From: Hyphococcus sp.
Lineage (GTDB): Bacteria; Pseudomonadota; Alphaproteobacteria; Caulobacterales; Parvularculaceae
Length of the DNA stretch: 64,000 bases
Direction of reading: 5' to 3'
NCBI GenBank assembly: GCA_021776245.1
Contig: JAJFGF010000004.1
Span: 95,789 to 159,788 of the forward strand
Translations under genes and position numbers: made by a program
The notes under the pieces: generated by a model
Told to the model about the DNA's origin: nothing
Database searches by the model: none
Seen by the model: only the letters and a program-made list of their open reading frames with translations
Shown here: piece by piece, positions 1 to 8,906 of the stretch
Position numbering within the stretch: the first letter of the stretch is position 1
Layout of the letters: every line of letters begins with the position of its first letter

Positions 1-15
1 ATCCTGATCCGTCAT
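1..15 (-). CDS. fliN: Start of flagellar switch protein FliN (partial)
   Basis: Only the first five codons (Met-Thr-Asp-Gln-Asp) are inside the window; the gene continues past the left edge. The reverse strand shows a good ribosome binding site (GAGGAG) about six bases before the ATG, which starts just after the stop of fliH. The FliN name rests on the usual alphaproteobacterial order fliF-fliH-fliN, not on the residues seen. Alternatives cannot be excluded. Confidence 0.45.
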
Positions 16-18
16 TCC

Positions 19-624
19 CTACTCCTCATTTGGATTTTCTTTTTCGCCCAGGATGCGCAAGATGTCGGTGATCACAGCGTCCGGATCGTAAAACATGCCG
101 CCACTGGTCCAACTAATATCAACGGCGTTGGGGTTGAGTTGGCCGTCGGTTTCAATCGAAATTTTGGCCGCATCGCTGACATCTTCTGCATCGCCCAGCG
201 CAAGATCATCAGCCAGTTCCGGATGAATACGGATCGTTACCGGCTGTTTCTTGCGGACCGTATTTTTTTGAATAATCGCGTTAATTTCCGCGAGCGTCGA
301 CAGCCGCGCAATTGACGGCGCCAAAGCTGCGAATAGTTGTTCAATCAGCGCCGCGCAATCATTCCGGCAGCGTTCATCAATGTCGCGCAACGCATTTTTT
401 AGCCCAGCGCCAATGGTTGCAAGATGCGCCCTTTCAGCCTCAAGGCGTTCAGCGCATTCCGCCGCTCCTTCCGCATATCCAGCTTTATAATTGGCGCTCA
501 ATTTATCAATTGGGTTAGCGCGGATAAGCGGCGCGGCGCCGATCGCGGTAAGCGTTGGGATTTTCAGCGCTTCGCCAGTCTTGTGCGCGCCTGTGGATTT
601 TAGTTCTGCAAGCGCCGCCATCAT
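19..624 (-). CDS. fliH: Flagellar assembly protein FliH-like
   Basis: A 201-aa FliH-type protein, the negative regulator and stator of the export ATPase FliI at the cytoplasmic face of the basal body. The middle of the protein (about residues 45-110) is helical and rich in Ala and Glu. The C-terminal half carries the FliH-like pattern RIHPELADDL followed by DGQLNPNAVDISWTSGG, resembling the FliH/FlbE region that ends in a short acidic tail. It is translationally coupled to fliF: its ATG overlaps the fliF stop as ATGA. FliH sequences are weakly conserved, so the name relies on position as well as pattern. Confidence 0.7.
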   Translation of the reverse strand: MMAALAELKSTGAHKTGEALKIPTLTAIGAAPLIRANPIDKLSANYKAGYAEGAAECAERLEAERAHLATIGAGLKNALRDIDERCRNDCAALIEQLFAALAPSIARLSTLAEINAIIQKNTVRKKQPVTIRIHPELADDLALGDAEDVSDAAKISIETDGQLNPNAVDISWTSGGMFYDPDAVITDILRILGEKENPNEE

Positions 625-2159
625 GCAGCCTCTTCGATGTCGCCAAGCCAGGATTTAAGAACATTTGTTGTCGCATCCTTATCAGCTGACGCTAATTGCC
701 TCAGTTCCTCGACAGGTGTTTTCGTTTGTTCGATTTGCGCCGTATTGATTGGTATTTCGGGCAACGCCTGGGCTGGCGCCGCGGCCGCGACAGGCGCAGC
801 TTCCGAAGGCGATTGCATCAAGACCGGGCGCAAGACAAACAACGCCAAAGCCAGAACGACAATTGCCGGAATTAAAACCTGCATGATCGCAACAAGATTG
901 TTCGTCAAATAATCCATGACGCCGCCAGGTTCCACAAACGGACCATCCGATGTGATTTCGTGAAACGTCATTGATTTGACGGTAACGAGGTCACCGCGGG
1001 ATTCGTTAAATCCGATCGATGCTTTGACCAGCTCGCCGATTGATTCGAGTTCTTGCGCCGGGCGCGGCTCGATTACGCCCTCCTCGCCAATCGGCGCCGG
1101 TTCGTTTATCAAGACTGCAACATGGACACGCGATATTCCGCCTGGCAATTTTTCACGCTGGCGATTTATCTCCGAAATATCAAACCGCGTTGTTTCATTT
1201 GTTTCTGATCGTTGCGAGCTGGACGACGATTGCGCACTTCCGGCGTCGCCCTCGGGCAAGTTGCTTGCAACTGTTACAGCGCCGCTTCCGCCATTGTCGT
1301 TTTGCTGAACATCGGATGTTTCGCGTCCCATCATCACCCGGCTGTTCGGATCAAGGACGCGCTCAGAGACGGTTTCACGCTCGCGATCGAAATCCAACGC
1401 GACAGTAACACGCGCATTACCCGGACCAACTCGCGCCTCCAGCATGTCGCGCAGATTTTGCTCCATCGCGCGCGCCCGCTCGTCTTCATCCCCAGCAATC
1501 GCCGCTATCGAATTTACAGCGCCCGGCCGTAACACGACGCCATAGGTGGAATCGAGCACTGCGACTTGCTCCGGTTCGAGATCGGTCACGGCCAGCGCAA
1601 TCAGATAGCGCATCGCGGTTGCCTGCCTTACATCAAGCCTGCCGCGTTTCATCGTTACCGTGACTGAAGCGCTCGGTGTTCGTCGTTGCCGGGAAAATGA
1701 AGATGTCTTGGGCACAGCCAGATGCACACGCGCCGCTCTGACGCCTGGCGTTGACAGGATGGTCCGCGCTAATTCCCCCTCCTTGGCGCGCCAATAGGCG
1801 GCGTCAAACATTTCTGCAGTTGTTGCAAAGCCGTTTATTTCCTCAAGCAATTCAAAGCCCGGCTGACCCTGTTGCGGCAGTCCCTGACGCGCGAGCGCCA
1901 TACGTACTGAATCGCGTTTTGTCTCGGGCACATATATTGTGTCACCGCGCACATTAGCGCGGACATCCATCGCTTCCAGGGCGCTCAACACATCGCCGGC
2001 GGCGCCAGCGTCGAGACCGCCGTAAAGCATCGCCATTGGAGGCGTTGAAACTGCTGACATCAAAGTCCCGAAGCCGGCAAAAGTCGCGAGCAAGACGCCC
2101 GCAAGAATTGCTTTTTGCTGCGTTGACCACCGACTCCAAATAGACGCAAGTTTAGACAT
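621..2159 (-). CDS. fliF: Flagellar MS-ring protein FliF
   Basis: A 512-aa FliF, which forms the membrane-embedded MS ring on which the rod, export gate and C ring assemble. There is an N-terminal membrane segment (about residues 17-36) and a YscJ-type ring-building motif region (GLPQQGQPGFELLEE, then TPGVRAARVHLAVPKTSSF). A second membrane segment lies at about residues 425-445. The C-terminal tail has ELRQLASADKDATTNVLKSW, the part that in this family binds FliG. It is slightly shorter than typical FliF (about 540-580 aa). It is transcribed away from the fliL-motA operon and is followed by fliH with a 4-bp overlap. No fliG lies between fliF and fliH. Confidence 0.97.
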   Translation of the reverse strand: MSKLASIWSRWSTQQKAILAGVLLATFAGFGTLMSAVSTPPMAMLYGGLDAGAAGDVLSALEAMDVRANVRGDTIYVPETKRDSVRMALARQGLPQQGQPGFELLEEINGFATTAEMFDAAYWRAKEGELARTILSTPGVRAARVHLAVPKTSSFSRQRRTPSASVTVTMKRGRLDVRQATAMRYLIALAVTDLEPEQVAVLDSTYGVVLRPGAVNSIAAIAGDEDERARAMEQNLRDMLEARVGPGNARVTVALDFDRERETVSERVLDPNSRVMMGRETSDVQQNDNGGSGAVTVASNLPEGDAGSAQSSSSSQRSETNETTRFDISEINRQREKLPGGISRVHVAVLINEPAPIGEEGVIEPRPAQELESIGELVKASIGFNESRGDLVTVKSMTFHEITSDGPFVEPGGVMDYLTNNLVAIMQVLIPAIVVLALALFVLRPVLMQSPSEAAPVAAAAPAQALPEIPINTAQIEQTKTPVEELRQLASADKDATTNVLKSWLGDIEEAA

Positions 2160-2291
2160 TATTAACCCTACCCATCAGCGAACTGAACAGCATGAAGTTC
2201 GTTCAATTCGTGGTTAATTTCTCAGCAGTTCATTAATTTAAGGTTTACGATTGGTTGTATAGGGTGTGCGAATGCAACCTATGGTATTCAC
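2160..2291. promoter_or_regulatory. Divergent fliF / fliL intergenic region
   Basis: This 132-bp AT-rich stretch separates the divergent fliF and fliL operons and must hold both promoters. It has several TTAA tetramers (2162, 2214, 2233, 2238), but none at the 11-bp start-to-start spacing of a full CtrA box. A 17-bp element at 2275-2291 recurs next to the fliI start (18509-18525) with two mismatches. No sigma-54 type -24/-12 element with correct spacing was seen. Confidence 0.5.
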
Positions 2292-2912
2292 TTGGCGATC
2301 CCAATCGAAATAAACATTGAAGAGGAAGCTGACGAGGACGTTGCCGCGGAAGAAAAACCCAAGCGCAACAATCTGATCGTCACCGGAATCGCTTCTGTTG
2401 TCGCAGCCGGCGTCGCTGCCGGCGCTGCTTTTGTCCTTGCGCCCGCGTCGTCTTCCGAGACTGCTGAAGGTAAGAGCGATTCCCACGCGCCAAAATCTCA
2501 TGCATCGGCCGCTTCAGATCACAAACCTGCAAAGCATGGCGATAAGAAAAATGACAACTATGGAAAGCCGGAACCGCAGCTGTTTGACGGCGGCGAGCTA
2601 AAAATTTACGGGGAAAGCGCCTTTTTTGTACTCGATCCATTGGTAATTTCAATCCGGCCAATCGCGAATACAAAACATTTGCGCATTTCACTTGTCCTTG
2701 AGACATCGATTGACGAAGCGGCAATCTTGCTGGCGCGCATTTTTCACGTCCGCGATATCCTTAACACTTATCTGCGATCTGTTGACAGTGAAGCATTTGA
2801 AAATCCGGCGGCGATGGCGCGATTGCGAACCCAAATTCGACGACGAATTCATGCTATCGCACCTGATGTCACCGTTGATAATGTTCTGATCACTGAATTT
2901 ATTCTAACGTAA
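2292..2912 (+). CDS. fliL: Flagellar basal body-associated protein FliL (first copy)
   Basis: A 206-aa FliL-family protein; FliL surrounds the stator units and supports torque. The order is an acidic N-terminus, one membrane segment (about residues 28-50), a Lys/His/Ser-rich linker, then a FliL periplasmic domain. That domain begins FFVLDPLVISIRP and ends VTVDNVLITEFILT, the classic C-terminal FliL ending. The reading frame opens with TTG; no in-frame ATG or GTG lies nearby upstream and no clear ribosome site is visible, so the start is uncertain. It begins an operon with DUF6468, motE and motA. A second FliL-family gene lies at 10171. Confidence 0.85.
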   Translation: MAIPIEINIEEEADEDVAAEEKPKRNNLIVTGIASVVAAGVAAGAAFVLAPASSSETAEGKSDSHAPKSHASAASDHKPAKHGDKKNDNYGKPEPQLFDGGELKIYGESAFFVLDPLVISIRPIANTKHLRISLVLETSIDEAAILLARIFHVRDILNTYLRSVDSEAFENPAAMARLRTQIRRRIHAIAPDVTVDNVLITEFILT

Positions 2913-2922
2913 GGAAACCGAA

Positions 2923-3531
2923 ATGGATATGATTATCGATTTTATGCTGCTGGCAGCGTCTGGCGCAGCGGTTTTCTATTGCGTGATTCTCAGCCGGAAG
3001 CTCGAGGGTTTAAAAAACACCGAGAAAGGCCTGGGCGCGACTATCACAACAATGTCGCAAACCGTTGATCAGGCGCGTTCTACTGTTGTTCTGGCGAAAG
3101 AGAGCAGTAGCCAAAGTGTAAAAGAATTGACGCCGTTGATTGAAGAGATGCGGACAATCATGCCGAAAGTTACGGAAATGATCGACGTACTTGGCGAGTT
3201 GGGTGAAGCCGCACACCAGAATATCACTACCGCCGCCGCAGGCGCGTCACAGGATATCGAAGAAAGCCTTACCAATGCGCGCGCGGTTCAAATCGAAATC
3301 TCCGAGCGTATTTTCGAACTCAACGAATTGCTAAACGGACACGGCACAGCAGCGCTTAAGGGCGCCGCAGCGCCGGAACCGGAAACGGATGCAGAGTCGG
3401 AACCCATGTCCGAAGGTGAAGTTGCCTATATTGAGGATATCGAACCGCTCGACCGCAGAATGGTTTCATCGTCCGCAGCGGCGCTTGAAGCAAATATAGA
3501 CGGTGACGACAAAATTGAAGCGGCCGGGTGA
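2923..3531 (+). CDS. DUF6468 flagellar-operon protein
   Basis: A 202-aa protein with one N-terminal membrane segment (about residues 4-22), followed by a long charged helical region (residues 30-135) that is probably coiled coil. The C-terminal tail is acidic and poorly conserved in look. Proteins of this type (DUF6468) sit between fliL and motE in alphaproteobacterial flagellar operons; their biochemical role is unknown. It starts 10 bp after fliL and ends 3 bp before the MotE-like gene, so the operon is tight. The position suggests a job at the stator or basal body. Confidence 0.75.
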   Translation: MDMIIDFMLLAASGAAVFYCVILSRKLEGLKNTEKGLGATITTMSQTVDQARSTVVLAKESSSQSVKELTPLIEEMRTIMPKVTEMIDVLGELGEAAHQNITTAAAGASQDIEESLTNARAVQIEISERIFELNELLNGHGTAALKGAAAPEPETDAESEPMSEGEVAYIEDIEPLDRRMVSSSAAALEANIDGDDKIEAAG

Positions 3532-3534
3532 TCC

Positions 3535-4083
3535 ATGAAGAACAGAGCCCTTATCGTTCTCGCAATTATTTTTTTCGCCTCATTCCTGGGGCGGTTCGCT
3601 GTGCTGGCCTCGGAAATTACTGGCGCCATGCCCGAACCTGCGCCCCCGTCCAAACCGCAGCACGACCCCAATGCCGAATATACATGCGTTGACGGCGCTC
3701 TCGCGACAGCAGTCAAGGACCGGATCGCAGCGCTTGATGCGCGTGAAGCAAACATCGCCAATCGCGCATCCGAATTAAAGGCGTATGGGCAACAGATTGA
3801 AACACGTCTGGGCGAACTGGAACAGGCGAACATGCAATTGAAAGCGAATATCGAAACGCATCAAACAGCGCGCGATAACGATATCGCAAAACTCGCGGCG
3901 ATCTATGAGGGCATGAAGCCGAGTCAAGCGAGCGAAATCATCAATGAAATGGATCCGGAATTTGCAGCGGGTCTCCTGGCGTCGATGAACAGCGAGCAGG
4001 CAGCGCAGATCGTTGCAACGATTGATTCAAAACGCGCATATATGATCAGCGTCTTGCTCGCCAACCGCACGCACACACCCTGA
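3535..4083 (+). CDS. motE: MotE-like flagellar protein (MgtE-N/FliG-like domain)
   Basis: A 182-aa protein with an N-terminal signal or anchor segment (about residues 4-25), a Pro-rich linker, a coiled-coil stretch (about 60-120) and a C-terminal MgtE-N-like helical domain. That last part contains IYEGMKPSQASEIINEMDPE and a second EQAAQIVATIDSKRA helix. MotE in rhizobia is a periplasmic chaperone for the motor protein MotC, and relatives are widespread in alphaproteobacterial motility operons. Here it lies directly before motA. Assignment is by domain pattern and context; whether it acts on a MotC-like partner is unknown. Confidence 0.8.
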   Translation: MKNRALIVLAIIFFASFLGRFAVLASEITGAMPEPAPPSKPQHDPNAEYTCVDGALATAVKDRIAALDAREANIANRASELKAYGQQIETRLGELEQANMQLKANIETHQTARDNDIAKLAAIYEGMKPSQASEIINEMDPEFAAGLLASMNSEQAAQIVATIDSKRAYMISVLLANRTHTP

Positions 4084-4170
4084 TGACAATGGCCTCAATG
4101 ATTATCACACCATCAATGCAATGTCGCTCAATTGACTCCGTTAACCAATTAACCAGTTTGATTAATCAGT

Positions 4171-5040
4171 ATGTCTAGTATTTTCGGTTTCATCCTTATA
4201 ATTGGTATGGTCTTCGGCGGTTACACATTGGCCGGCGGCAAAATGGCCATCATTACGCACTCTGCGCCCTTTGAAATCATGATCATCCTCGGTTCGGCAA
4301 TCGGCGCTTTCATTGTCGGCAATGACGTTCACACGATAAAAAATGCGGGCGGTGATTTGATCACCGCGATTCTCGGATCGAAATGGAAGCGTTCGGATTA
4401 CCAAGATCTTCTTTGCTTGATGTTTGAACTTATCCGCATCGCAAAGGAAAGCCCCGTACGCGCGGAAGCGCATATCGAAAACCCTGAAGAGTCTACAATA
4501 TTCAGCCGGTACCCGAAAATAACGGCCGATCATGAGGCGCGCGAAATTATTTGCGATACGATCCGGTCGATATTGATGAATTTCGACAACCCCCACCAGG
4601 TTGAGGACCTTTTCGAAAAGCAACTGGAGATGTTGCATGAGGAAAAGCTGCACAGCGCCCATGCCTTACAGAATATGGCGGACGCGCTACCGGCGCTGGG
4701 TATTGTCGCTGCGGTTCTTGGCATCATCAAGACAATGGCCTCAATCGACAAACCGCCAGAAGTACTTGGACAAATGATCGGCGGCGCGCTTGTCGGTACG
4801 TTCCTGGGCGTTTTCTTCGCCTATTGTCTCGTCGGTCCGCTTGCCACCAAGGTAACGGCCATACGCGAACAAGAGAAAAACTTCTATGCGCTCATACGCG
4901 AGTCTATCGTCGCCAGCCTGCAGCTGCATACGCCGCAAATGTGCGTCGAAGTTGCCCGCCGCAATCTTCCAGCGACGACACGGCCGACCTTTTCCGAAGT
5001 CGATGAGGCGCTGAAGGCGCTAAAGAAGGAGGCCGCGTGA
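4171..5040 (+). CDS. motA: Flagellar motor stator protein MotA
   Basis: A 289-aa MotA, the membrane component of the proton-driven stator that contacts FliG. It has two N-terminal membrane helices (about residues 3-25 and 33-53), a long cytoplasmic loop and two further helices. The third helix carries the hallmark ADALPALGIVAAVLGII with the conserved proline, and the fourth carries GGALVGTFLGVFFAYCLVGP. An 87-bp gap with several TTAA tetramers separates it from motE, and no strong ribosome site precedes the ATG. No motB is visible in the window, so the partner must be encoded elsewhere. The downstream gene overlaps the stop by ATGA. Confidence 0.97.
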   Translation: MSSIFGFILIIGMVFGGYTLAGGKMAIITHSAPFEIMIILGSAIGAFIVGNDVHTIKNAGGDLITAILGSKWKRSDYQDLLCLMFELIRIAKESPVRAEAHIENPEESTIFSRYPKITADHEAREIICDTIRSILMNFDNPHQVEDLFEKQLEMLHEEKLHSAHALQNMADALPALGIVAAVLGIIKTMASIDKPPEVLGQMIGGALVGTFLGVFFAYCLVGPLATKVTAIREQEKNFYALIRESIVASLQLHTPQMCVEVARRNLPATTRPTFSEVDEALKALKKEAA

Positions 5041-7385
5041 TGAAGGTCTCACTTCCATTGATTGCGACGCTAATCGGCTTAAGCGCGGCAGGCGCCGAGG
5101 GCGCCGTAAAATTGCGCGCCGGCGAACACAGCGATTTTTCGCGCATCGTCATACCTGAACTGAATCAACAGTGGAATATCTCAACCGCCGGTCGCACCGT
5201 CGAAGTGATATTTGCAGATGGAACGCCTGAATTTGATCTTTCCGATCTGACAGATAAACACAAGGCGCATCGCGTGCTTTCCGCGAAGGTAAGCAAGCGG
5301 GGTGAGGAACGCGTGCTCACCTTGAATCTTGCCTGCGATTGTTCGGTACGCACTGCTCAAAACTACAGCAAAGCCGTCATCATTGATATATTCGACGCCA
5401 AACCAGTTGCCGATGCCTCGAATGATAAACACGCCGCAGCAACAAACGCTGTAGACGATACCGAGCAAATCGCTGTGTCGCCTGAAAAGGACGCGGTAAC
5501 CGCTAAAACTGTTGAAGATACCGCACAAGCTACTGTCTCACCTGAAACACAGATCGTGGTCAGGGAAGTTGCCAACAAAACCGCGAACAGCAATGACGAC
5601 ACGCAAAAACCGTCGGAGGAAAGCCTGCTTGCCGCACGCGATAGAATGATCGCACTGCTGGCTGAAGCGCGAGCGCGCGGCGTTGTTCAAATCAGAGGCG
5701 ACGGCGACGACGAACCGGCAAACGCCAGATCGCAAAATGCAGATGAAAACGCTGCGGAGAACGCTTCCAGTGGAATGCCCGGCGACGAACGAGCGGGACC
5801 AGTATCCTGTATTGACCCAACGCGGTTTTCTGACCGGCCCCAGGAGTCACGCGACTATGCGACCGTTTTGGCTCTTCGCGAAGAAATGGATAACGCCGTC
5901 GGTGAAGAGCGCATCGTTGCTGGCCGGGAACTCGCCGGCGCATATTTGCGGATCGGCTTTTTTGAGGAAGCAAGCGCAGTAGCGCAGACAACCGCCGACG
6001 GTAAGGACCACGAATTAATGCTTGCCGCCGCCCTTGCGGAGCTTGCGGGCGCTGCGAAAGCCAATGGCGCGAAAACGCTTCGTAACTATGCGCAATGTGG
6101 ACCAGCATATGAAATGCTGATTGCCGCAGCGACAGCACAGGAAGGCTCCCAATACGCAGCCGGGCTTTCAGACGCGCAGATCATTGCACTGAATGCAATG
6201 ATGCGGTCGTTGCGCGGACCGATTGCAGAAATCTTTGCAATTAACGCAATCGATCACGACGAAACTGCGTTGATCAGGCGGTATTATGAGATCGCTTCCC
6301 GCGCGCAGGCGCCGGAACTGACGCCGGCCCTTGCCATTATTGAGGCGGCTTTGCCGGATGCGTCATCGGAGCCGCGCGACATCGACGAGCCGTTCATGGA
6401 AATTGCGCAAATGCCGGGGCCGATGCAAACGCGCGCCCTAGGTGAGATCGCCGCGCAATATGAAAACGACGCAACAATCGCCTATGAAGGATTCCTTGAA
6501 GACATCACCGCCCAGAATTCCAAAATTACCGGATCACGTGGTGACGCGCGCGCTTCTATTGCCGGCGCCAAGGCGCTTGCATCGGCGGGACGGATTGTCG
6601 AAAGCATCGACTTACTGGCAAATGTTGCGAATTCATCCATCCCGGCGCAGGACGCTGCGCGAACATTAGCACAATCGATCCTCATCGTCGCACTCGCAGG
6701 CGACAGCGACAAAACCCGCTTTCTCGCGGTAAGTGCTTTTTTGCAGCATCGCGATTTCATAGCGAGTGAAGCCGGGCGGGATGACGAACTGGTCTTGAGC
6801 ATTGCCCGTGAAGTTGCGGATCTTGGCGCTCCCCAGTTAACCGATGAGATCATAGCCGCGTCTTCGCACAAGAGAACACGGCCCGAATCTAATGTCATCA
6901 AAGCGCTGGCCCAGCTCAACGCAGGCGCCGACCAGGCAGCGCTGACTCTCGTTGACAAATATGCGGGAAGCGCAGAAGCGGCCGCGATCGCAGCTCGCGC
7001 CGCCGAGCGGCTCGAAAACAAACCCGCTGTCATCAGCGCCGTGAAGCACGCGTTGCGCGGAAATAATATTAACGAAGAAACCGCTGGAGCGGCCTGGCGC
7101 ACGGGCGAATGGAAGCTTGCCGCAGACGCTTATACGAAGCTTGCCTCCGAAAATGTCGAAGACGGATCGCGGCTCGCGCTCGCAGCGCTTATGTCCGGCG
7201 CCAAATCCATGCCCGACATCGCCAGCACTGCGCTCGCGAACGATCCCGCAGCGCTTGCAACCGCGCAGCACATGTTTGCGCCGGCGCCTCATTTTTCACC
7301 CGCAAATCTGGAAGACGTCGCCGCCTATGCAGCTGGCGTCACCGGTGAAGCAGCACGCATCAGAGAGAGGTTGAACGATGAATAA
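5037..7385 (+). CDS. Large secreted protein of the motA-flgF operon, AMIN-like N-terminus
   Basis: A 782-aa protein not recognised as a named family. It begins with a likely signal peptide (about 1-22), then a beta-rich region (23-120) resembling an AMIN or secretin N-terminal fold. Visible cues are KLRAGEHSDFSRIVI and a closing SKAVIIDIF, with a CDC motif in the strand before. Residues 120-260 are a low-complexity Ala/Glu/Asp linker. From about 260 to the end it is mostly helix, probably TPR or HEAT-like. It overlaps motA by ATGA and flgF by 8 bp, so it is coupled with motor and rod genes. A periplasmic role at the stator or rod is an inference. Similar large proteins occupy this slot in other alphaproteobacteria. 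Confidence 0.65.
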   Translation: MMKVSLPLIATLIGLSAAGAEGAVKLRAGEHSDFSRIVIPELNQQWNISTAGRTVEVIFADGTPEFDLSDLTDKHKAHRVLSAKVSKRGEERVLTLNLACDCSVRTAQNYSKAVIIDIFDAKPVADASNDKHAAATNAVDDTEQIAVSPEKDAVTAKTVEDTAQATVSPETQIVVREVANKTANSNDDTQKPSEESLLAARDRMIALLAEARARGVVQIRGDGDDEPANARSQNADENAAENASSGMPGDERAGPVSCIDPTRFSDRPQESRDYATVLALREEMDNAVGEERIVAGRELAGAYLRIGFFEEASAVAQTTADGKDHELMLAAALAELAGAAKANGAKTLRNYAQCGPAYEMLIAAATAQEGSQYAAGLSDAQIIALNAMMRSLRGPIAEIFAINAIDHDETALIRRYYEIASRAQAPELTPALAIIEAALPDASSEPRDIDEPFMEIAQMPGPMQTRALGEIAAQYENDATIAYEGFLEDITAQNSKITGSRGDARASIAGAKALASAGRIVESIDLLANVANSSIPAQDAARTLAQSILIVALAGDSDKTRFLAVSAFLQHRDFIASEAGRDDELVLSIAREVADLGAPQLTDEIIAASSHKRTRPESNVIKALAQLNAGADQAALTLVDKYAGSAEAAAIAARAAERLENKPAVISAVKHALRGNNINEETAGAAWRTGEWKLAADAYTKLASENVEDGSRLALAALMSGAKSMPDIASTALANDPAALATAQHMFAPAPHFSPANLEDVAAYAAGVTGEAARIRERLNDE

Positions 7386-8094
7386 CGCTGGCTATGTCGT
7401 CCTTTCCCGGCAATCGAGTCTCATGAAAGAGCTCACAAGCATTGCCAATAATATTGCGAATTCCGACACCGCCGGCTTTCGCCGCGAAGGGTTTCTGTTT
7501 TCCGAATATGTTCAGGCGCTTGAAAATTCGGGAAACAGCCTGTCGCAGACAAATATCGGCGGGCGTTTTTTCGATACGCGCACGGGCGGACTTGCGGAAA
7601 CAGGGGCGCCTTTCGACGTCGCCATCGACGGCGAAGGATATTTTGCCGTGCAAACCCCGCATGGAGAGCGGCTCACTCGCGCTGGCTCATTTGTCCTTAG
7701 CAATGAAGGCGAATTGTCAACTTCTGAAGGGCACGCCCTCCTCAGCGAGAGCGGCGGACCAATTGCTATTCCGGCGGAAGCCGGAACGGTGACGATTGCG
7801 CCCGACGGCTCGGTAGCAGCTGACGGCGCGCCGCTCGGAAAAATCGGCGTGTTCAACGCGCCGGCAACAGCGCTGATGCGCGAAGGAGCAAACCTGTTCA
7901 AAGCGACGCAGGAAAAGCAGCCCGTGGAACAGCCGCGGGTCGTCCAGGGTTTTATTGAAGACTCCAATGTCGACCCGGTTGTCGAAATTGCACGCCTCAT
8001 CGAAGTCCAGCGCGCCTATGAACTCGGCCAACAGCTTTTGAAGGACGAGGATGAAAGAATAACGAAAACTATCGACTCATTCGGGCGCAGCTAA
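7378..8094 (+). CDS. flgF: Flagellar proximal rod protein FlgF
   Basis: A 238-aa rod protein. The N-terminus has the rod/hook signature NNIANSDTAGFRRE. The middle has FDVAIDGEGYFAVQTPHGE, and the C-terminus ends with NVDPVVEIARLIEVQRAYEL, the coiled-coil D0 helix common to axial proteins. The length fits FlgF. The gene begins inside the last codons of the preceding large gene and is followed 26 bp later by flgG, the usual pairing. It is exported through the flagellar type III gate, so no cleaved signal peptide is expected or seen. Confidence 0.95.
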   Translation: MNNAGYVVLSRQSSLMKELTSIANNIANSDTAGFRREGFLFSEYVQALENSGNSLSQTNIGGRFFDTRTGGLAETGAPFDVAIDGEGYFAVQTPHGERLTRAGSFVLSNEGELSTSEGHALLSESGGPIAIPAEAGTVTIAPDGSVAADGAPLGKIGVFNAPATALMREGANLFKATQEKQPVEQPRVVQGFIEDSNVDPVVEIARLIEVQRAYELGQQLLKDEDERITKTIDSFGRS

Positions 8095-8120
8095 TGCGCG
8101 ACCATAAAGGGAATTGAAAA

Positions 8121-8906
8121 ATGCAAGCACTAAGAATCGCAGCGACCGGCATGCACGCACAGCAAACGCGCGTCGAAGTCATATCCAACAATATCGCAAA
8201 TATGAGCACCAACGCCTATTCGGCGCGGCGTGCGGAATTTTCCGATCTCCATTATCAGCAGATCCGCGAGCCTGGCTCGATCACTTCAGCGACCGGCGCT
8301 ATTGCTCCCTCAGGCGTCGAGCTTGGCCTTGGCGTCAAGGCCGCCTCGATCTCGATGAATGTCGAGCAAGGCGCGTTACGGCAAACAGGCGGGGATCTCG
8401 ATCTTGCAATCGAAGGGCGCGGATATTTCGAAGTCACCCTGCCCTCCGGTCAATCAGCATTTACGCGAGACGGCGGCCTAAAACGCACAGGCGATGGACT
8501 TATCGTCAATAGCGACGGTTTTGCGATCGGCGGCGATATAACAATTCCGCAGGATGCGCGCAGCATTGCTGTCAATGCCGATGGCGAAGTCTATGCGTTC
8601 TTCGATGACGATCCTGCCGGTCAATTGCTGGGCACGCTGACACTATCGCTCTTTGTCAATGAAAAGGGCCTGAAATCGCTGGGCGGCAATTTATTTGGCG
8701 AAACAGAAGCATCGGGCTCGCCAATTGCCGGCCAGCCTGGCTTAGACGGACGCGGAACTGTGCAGCAGGGATTTCTGGAGGATAGCTCCGTCGACGTTGT
8801 GAAGCAAATCGCCGACCTTATTGAAGCGCAGCGCGGTTACGAGTTGAACTCAAAAGTAATTACAGCAGTTGATCAGATGCTCAGCTCGACAACGCAGATT
8901 CGGTGA
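8121..8906 (+). CDS. flgG: Flagellar distal rod protein FlgG
   Basis: A 261-aa distal rod protein that joins the rod to the hook and passes through the P and L rings. It shows the axial N-terminal motif NNIANMSTNAYSARRAEF, the central DLDLAIEGRGYFEV motif and the C-terminal SSVDVVKQIADLIEAQRGYE. The length matches FlgG. A ribosome site (AAGGGA) lies just upstream of the ATG. The stop overlaps the flgA start as TGATG. Confidence 0.97.
   Translation: MQALRIAATGMHAQQTRVEVISNNIANMSTNAYSARRAEFSDLHYQQIREPGSITSATGAIAPSGVELGLGVKAASISMNVEQGALRQTGGDLDLAIEGRGYFEVTLPSGQSAFTRDGGLKRTGDGLIVNSDGFAIGGDITIPQDARSIAVNADGEVYAFFDDDPAGQLLGTLTLSLFVNEKGLKSLGGNLFGETEASGSPIAGQPGLDGRGTVQQGFLEDSSVDVVKQIADLIEAQRGYELNSKVITAVDQMLSSTTQIR

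Noticed and set aside
4140..4170. Candidate CtrA box before motA (several TTAA repeats)
   Set aside because: The TTAA starts are 8 and 13 bp apart, not 11, so it does not match the consensus.
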